Position numbers and translations under genes: made by a program. From assembly GCA_029718625.1 (NCBI GenBank), contig CM056377.1, forward strand, positions 37,448,699 through 37,512,698: DNA of 64,000 nt, given 5' to 3'. The notes beneath the pieces were generated by a model. That model was not told the origin of the DNA. It worked only from the letters and a program-made list of their open reading frames with translations, and did no database searches. This DNA is from Synaphobranchus kaupii (lineage: Eukaryota; Chordata; Actinopteri; Anguilliformes; Synaphobranchidae). Below, in pieces: positions 60,021-64,000 of the stretch; positions within the stretch are counted from its first letter, which is position 1; the number at the start of each line of letters is the position of its first letter.

Positions 60021-61960
60021 AAGATTCCTCATGCGTACATGGTCACCCCATCAGGCTGCAACCTAGAAGTCATCATCGTAATGCACCAATGAAGTGAACT
60101 GGTTTCCCATGACACAACATCAGTATATCCAGGTTTATAGCCTGCTGTGACTGGAGCTGCTTTTCCGCCCTCCACGCATGAAGCAATATGGCTATCAATG
60201 TTTATTCTGAACGCAGAAACTGCTGATGGCCTGTTCTGGTTAGACTTGCTGAAAGACGTTTTATCTGCCAGCGCTGACCTTTCGCACAACGGCTGCCGGC
60301 GTATACAACGACACAGGCGATCTGCACGTAGGCACATCTCGCGCTTGTGGGACCTGAGCCAATCTAGAGCAGAGAAAACTCCGCTCATGCTGGTAGCTTT
60401 GATAAAGTATCAGTTTCTCGACATCACCTAAACAAGCTCGTACGAAGATGCATCGGTGATGTCTGGAGATTATAAAGAACGCAACTGTATACAAGGACCC
60501 GAGACATAAACTAGCAGGGACAAATAAAAGGCGGCCATTTTGGTTCCAGTGGAACCCATGTCTTAATTTGCCATTGTGTTCGGGAGAAGACAGCGGGAAT
60601 TATTTACACCATCTCATCAGGGATAGTATTTCAAAAGATTTGGGTTGTTTTGACACAACTTTCAGGTTGACTTGCTGTACCTTTGGAACGCAGCCATTTT
60701 TTCCCTCGGAGCCAAGGCCAACGATGACAAATCTTAAGACTCAAGTAGTAGTAACCTGTTTGATTAATCAGCTTCTGTGGAGCATGTCAGAAATCACATT
60801 GTGAAACCGAGAGGAGACAAGGCCTCTCTTTCACAAAGAACAGGGGCGCTTCTTCAGTTTACATATTTTTGGATTGTCCTACCATGTCACATGTCTGGCA
60901 AATACCGAAGCTCTGTTTTTTTTTCCGTCTTTTTAATCTGGGAGTTTACCGGCAGATCTTAAAAACACACAGTTAAGAGATTTAAGCACCTCAAAAGCAC
61001 AGACTGTGTGTTTCAATCTGGTGCAGAGGATTTTAAAGGCAGCAGCAAATGGAACAGTATCTCAAAAAGACAGTTGGCTGTATCAGGAAATGTAAACATA
61101 TTTTGCTTTCTGCAAAATTATAGTTTGTAAACGACTTCCCTCCTAATAAAAATTCCATAAACGATCACATCAGCACAGGTTGCTTTAACGTCGTCCCATA
61201 ATGTCTACCTCTGGCCGGAGAATGTATTATTTCGTATAACTGCGTAAGAAGTTTTTCTTTATTTAAAAAATACTCTCACAGAGTAGCAGTCTGCAAGATT
61301 AGATAGTCAGATAATCCAGAATGTCTGTGGATCACATTCAAAGGAAATAAGCCTCTAGCATTTCAAAGGAGCCAGCATGAGAACTGTGCTGAGTCATGAT
61401 TCAGTATAAGGGTGTTTATGCCTGATAAACATTTTTCATGGATGATGTGCACACATCAATCAATAATTTTGTGGCTTAAGATGTGTTTCAGGTAACTCCT
61501 CTATGTGATCATAACGCCATCATTATAAAAATAGCTATTTACTACTCATAGTGATACTTGACTGAAAACGCCACAAATCTTTGTCCTGTCTCAGTAAGTG
61601 TGACATTATAAGGATCACTTGACATTGCATTAATATCACATGCCTTCTAAGTCTTATGATAGGATGTCATTCTTATGTACTGCTGCTTGTGATGCCATCT
61701 CGATCTCTGGAGAATGCAAGCTCTATCTTATCAGTGCAGTAGACATGCTGTTCCAATCTGCCATACCATTGGGAGACCTATTTTAAATGGTCCAACTGAT
61801 GAAATGAATAAATACAGAGGTTTCATTTTGAAGGGCTGTTCATTTTCAGTTATAATATTCATTAATGGTGTTCAGTGTAGTTTCTTTTTATGCAAATTCG
61901 GAATTCCAAAGCATTATTGTAGGGCCAGCCCATCATTGTAATGTCCTCCATTAGTTTGGG
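60021..61960. other. Intergenic stretch without a supported gene
   Basis: A GC-richer part at 60130-60430 keeps frames open on both strands at once, which argues against real coding. No domain or splice structure was found. The remainder is AT-rich. Confidence 0.4.
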
Positions 61961-62584
61961 GGTATATATAAGATAAGAAATGTTACTAAAATTGCCTTCT
62001 TTCATTTAAGAAACATTGCAAAGGTCAGACCTCTCCTCCGACAAGCAGACGCAGAAAAGCTTGTGCATGCTTTTATCACAACGCCTTGACTACTGCAATA
62101 GCCTTCTCTCTGGTCTCTCCCCAAAAAAGCATTAAAAAACTACAGTTAGTTCAGAATGCGGCTGCAAAGGTATTGACTGGCACAAAAAAGAGAGACCACA
62201 TTACCCCCACACTCCTTAAACTACACTGGCTACCTGTGCGTTTTAGAATAGATTTTAAGGTTCTTCTTCTCGTTTTTAAAACGATAAAAGGTTTAGCACC
62301 AACATACTTAGGTGACTGCATTCAGGAACATGTGCCTAGTAGAACCCTTAGATCCTCCACTGCTTCTCTCTTAGTGATTCCGAAAGTAAACTGTAAGAGA
62401 AGCAGTGAGGCGGCTTTTAGCTTTTATGCCCCTAGGCTTTGGAACGCCTTACCAGGCAATATCAAAGAGGCAGAAACTCTTAACACTTTTAAGAAACTTC
62501 TTAAAACACACCTATTTAAACTTGCCTTCAGTTAGCTTGCTCTGCCTTTTAATTTTAATTTTAATTTTAATTTAATTTTCTTAC

Positions 62585-62818
62585 TTTTAGGCTACTGATG
62601 TGTTTTTTTATTTTTTTTTATTTTTTTTTATTTTTTTTTTATTATTTATTTATTTATCTTTAAGCTTATTTATCTTTTTAAAGCTGTTTTATCTTTTATT
62701 TATTTTATTATTATTATTATTATTATTTTATTTTATTTTATTTTATTTTATTTTATTTTATTTTATTTTATTTTATTTTATTTCTTTTCTTTTCTTTTCT
62801 TTCTTTTATTCTGTATAG
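62585..62818. repeat. T-rich simple repeat, (ATT)n and (TTTTA)n
   Basis: Runs of TTTTTTTTA, then ATT triplets (about 62707-62728), then some thirteen TTTTA pentamers and TTTCT units. This lies inside the LINE 3' region. Confidence 0.9.
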
Positions 62819-62831
62819 TGGGGTGAAAGAA

Positions 62832-63074
62832 GAGGCCAGTAGGGCGCTCAACTTAAAAGTTTGACTAGGGACCGACAGGTTCGTCACTCTGCGGAGTGAT
62901 TCAAGCTGTGGAGGCTGTATGCTGCTCCCACCCATGGGCAAATGAAAATCAAAAGGTAGAAAGAGGGCAGTAGGGCGCTCAACTAAAAAGTTTGACTAGG
63001 GACCGACGGGTTCGTCACACTGCGGAGTGATTCAAACTGTGGAGGCTGTATGCTGCTCCCACCCATGGGCAAAT
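62832..63074. repeat. Direct tandem duplication, period 131 bp
   Basis: AGTAGGGCGCTCAACT, AAAAGTTTGACTAGGGACCG, TCTGCGGAGTGATTCAA and TGCTGCTCCCACCCATGGGC occur twice, at 62832-62943 and 62963-63074, with few differences. It is followed by short GACA(C/T)CAGTGTACAGA repeats at 63205-63253. Confidence 0.9.
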
Positions 63075-63447
63075 ATACCTCGAAGGAGGGACAAAAGTCC
63101 TGCAGCGGAGCTGGCAGGTATATTATCACCCAGAGAGAGAGGCTGTAAGGTGCGTAGCAGATGGCAGGTAGCAGACTGTTTGTGGTAGGAGTGTTTGTTG
63201 GGGAGACACCAGTGTACAGAGAGACATCAGTGTACAGACACACCAGTGTACAGAAACCGGGGCTATCTATTCATGCACTGTAGCCTTTTATCTGTTTTTA
63301 TCTTATTTCCTTTTATATTGTCTTGTAAATGTTCTATTGTCTTTTATGTCTATTTTCCTTCTATTGCTTTTGTTCTGTATTTTGTTTTTTATTGTTGTGA
63401 AGCACTTTGGGCTGCATTTTATGTATGAAAGGTGCTATACAAATAAA

Positions 63448-63448
63448 G

Positions 63449-63480
<32 letters not shown>
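63448..63480. repeat. (ATT)n tail of the LINE
   Basis: About ten TTA/ATT triplets directly follow the LINE 3' end, as expected for an L2-type terminal microsatellite. Confidence 0.85.
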
Positions 63481-63483
<3 letters not shown>

Positions 63484-63854
63484 CACAAGCAAGTGAATCC
63501 TACAGAAAGTCTATAGCCAGCCACCCTTCGTAATTCACCAGTTGGGCTACGCAGTTATTCTACTGGGAGACTGCAGCACCGGTTCAGGCGCCCGAATCCA
63601 CACCCCGGCGCTGCTTTTGCTCAATGAAGAAGAGGATACCTTGCTGTCTGAGACCCTCCCTCCCTGGGTGACTTTGAGGTCAATTATGCACTAAACTGCA
63701 GGACTTCCAGCCACAGTCAGCACTGACTGATTTCAATTCTGAATGGGAGGTGTGTGTATGATGATATTCCCCATAGTATTGCATTGAATTCTGTCCATAG
63801 CCAGCAAGCTCACAGGTACGTGTGAGTACGAGCAAAATATCTTCTAAACCTTCT

Positions 63855-64000
63855 AGGGCTGGAGCCTATCCCAGCATGCATTGGACGAGAAGACAGGAAT
63901 ACACCCCGGACAGGTCACCAATCCATCACAGGGCACACACACCATTCACTCGCACACTCACACCACTCACACTTACCTATGGGTAGTTTAGTGTCTCCAA
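63855..64000 (+). repeat. Dispersed repeat running off the window end
   Basis: GGCTGGAGCCTATCCCAGCA, CACCCCGGACAGGTCACCAA and TCCATCACAGGGCACACACA in this order form a very common fish retroelement 3' segment. The right end lies outside the window. Confidence 0.7.

Larger units (their letters stand above)
61975..63465 (+). pseudogene. L2-like LINE 3' half, decayed
   Basis: From about 62010 the C-terminal region of an L2-type reverse transcriptase protein is present with a frameshift near 62100. The open part (62100-62535) reads KLQLVQNAAAKVLTGTKKRD, LLKLHWLPVRFRIDFKVLLL and FYAPRLWNALPGNIKEAETL. The 3' UTR ends with AAGCACTTTGGGCTGCATTT and GGTGCTATACAAATAAAGTT at 63401-63450, then (ATT)n. 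Between them lie a TTTTA/ATT-rich tract and a 131-bp tandem duplication that do not belong to the usual tail. Confidence 0.8.

Noticed and set aside
60029..60494. Overlapping open frames on both strands
   Set aside because: Both strands are open over the same GC-richer stretch, and neither frame shows a domain or splice structure.

Overview
The window is vertebrate nuclear DNA, almost certainly from a teleost fish. It holds spliced genes with GT-AG introns, Tc1/mariner elements of fish type (one of the Sleeping Beauty/salmonid group), 3' pieces of L2-like LINEs, and many fold-back elements and microsatellites. There are no prokaryotic features. Most open frames in the raw sequence are chance ORFs in AT-rich introns and intergenic DNA. 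I kept only reading frames that join across splice sites in phase or that match a known family.

Three genes are secure, all in the first 35 kb. trnau1ap (SECp43, tRNA-Sec associated protein, minus strand, 9 coding exons, 322 aa) spans 7466-12016. tmem14c (mitochondrial inner-membrane haem-pathway protein, plus strand, 4 coding exons, 107 aa) spans 14433-15326 and is followed by an AATAAA. mak (male germ cell-associated kinase, a ciliary RCK-type kinase, minus strand, 13 constitutive coding exons, 627 aa) spans 17070-34978. trnau1ap and tmem14c diverge; tmem14c and mak converge. tmem14c next to mak is ancestral vertebrate linkage, while trnau1ap beside them is not the human arrangement.

mak is the most interesting locus. 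Exon 4 of the kinase domain exists in two tandem versions (29621-29700 and 28007-28089) whose lengths allow exactly one to be used. Two further in-frame exons of 75 and 78 nt lie near the 3' end and look like optional cassettes. One intron starts with GC instead of GT. Long fold-back elements flank the first version of exon 4 on both sides.

From about 35 kb to the end I found no gene I can name. The region holds a 0.8-kb fold-back element, two decayed full-length Tc1 elements, an ACGT-rich repeat, a nine-copy 19-bp tandem array, a deleted transposon that keeps the acidic C-terminus of its transposase, a long GA microsatellite, and L2 fragments. Two adjacent plus-strand exon-like blocks at 47.9-48.8 kb are in phase with each other and may belong to an unrecognised gene.

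A recurring theme is one fold-back core found four times (about 3.0, 29.2, 30.4 and 57.0 kb), each time inside a different DNA-transposon shell.
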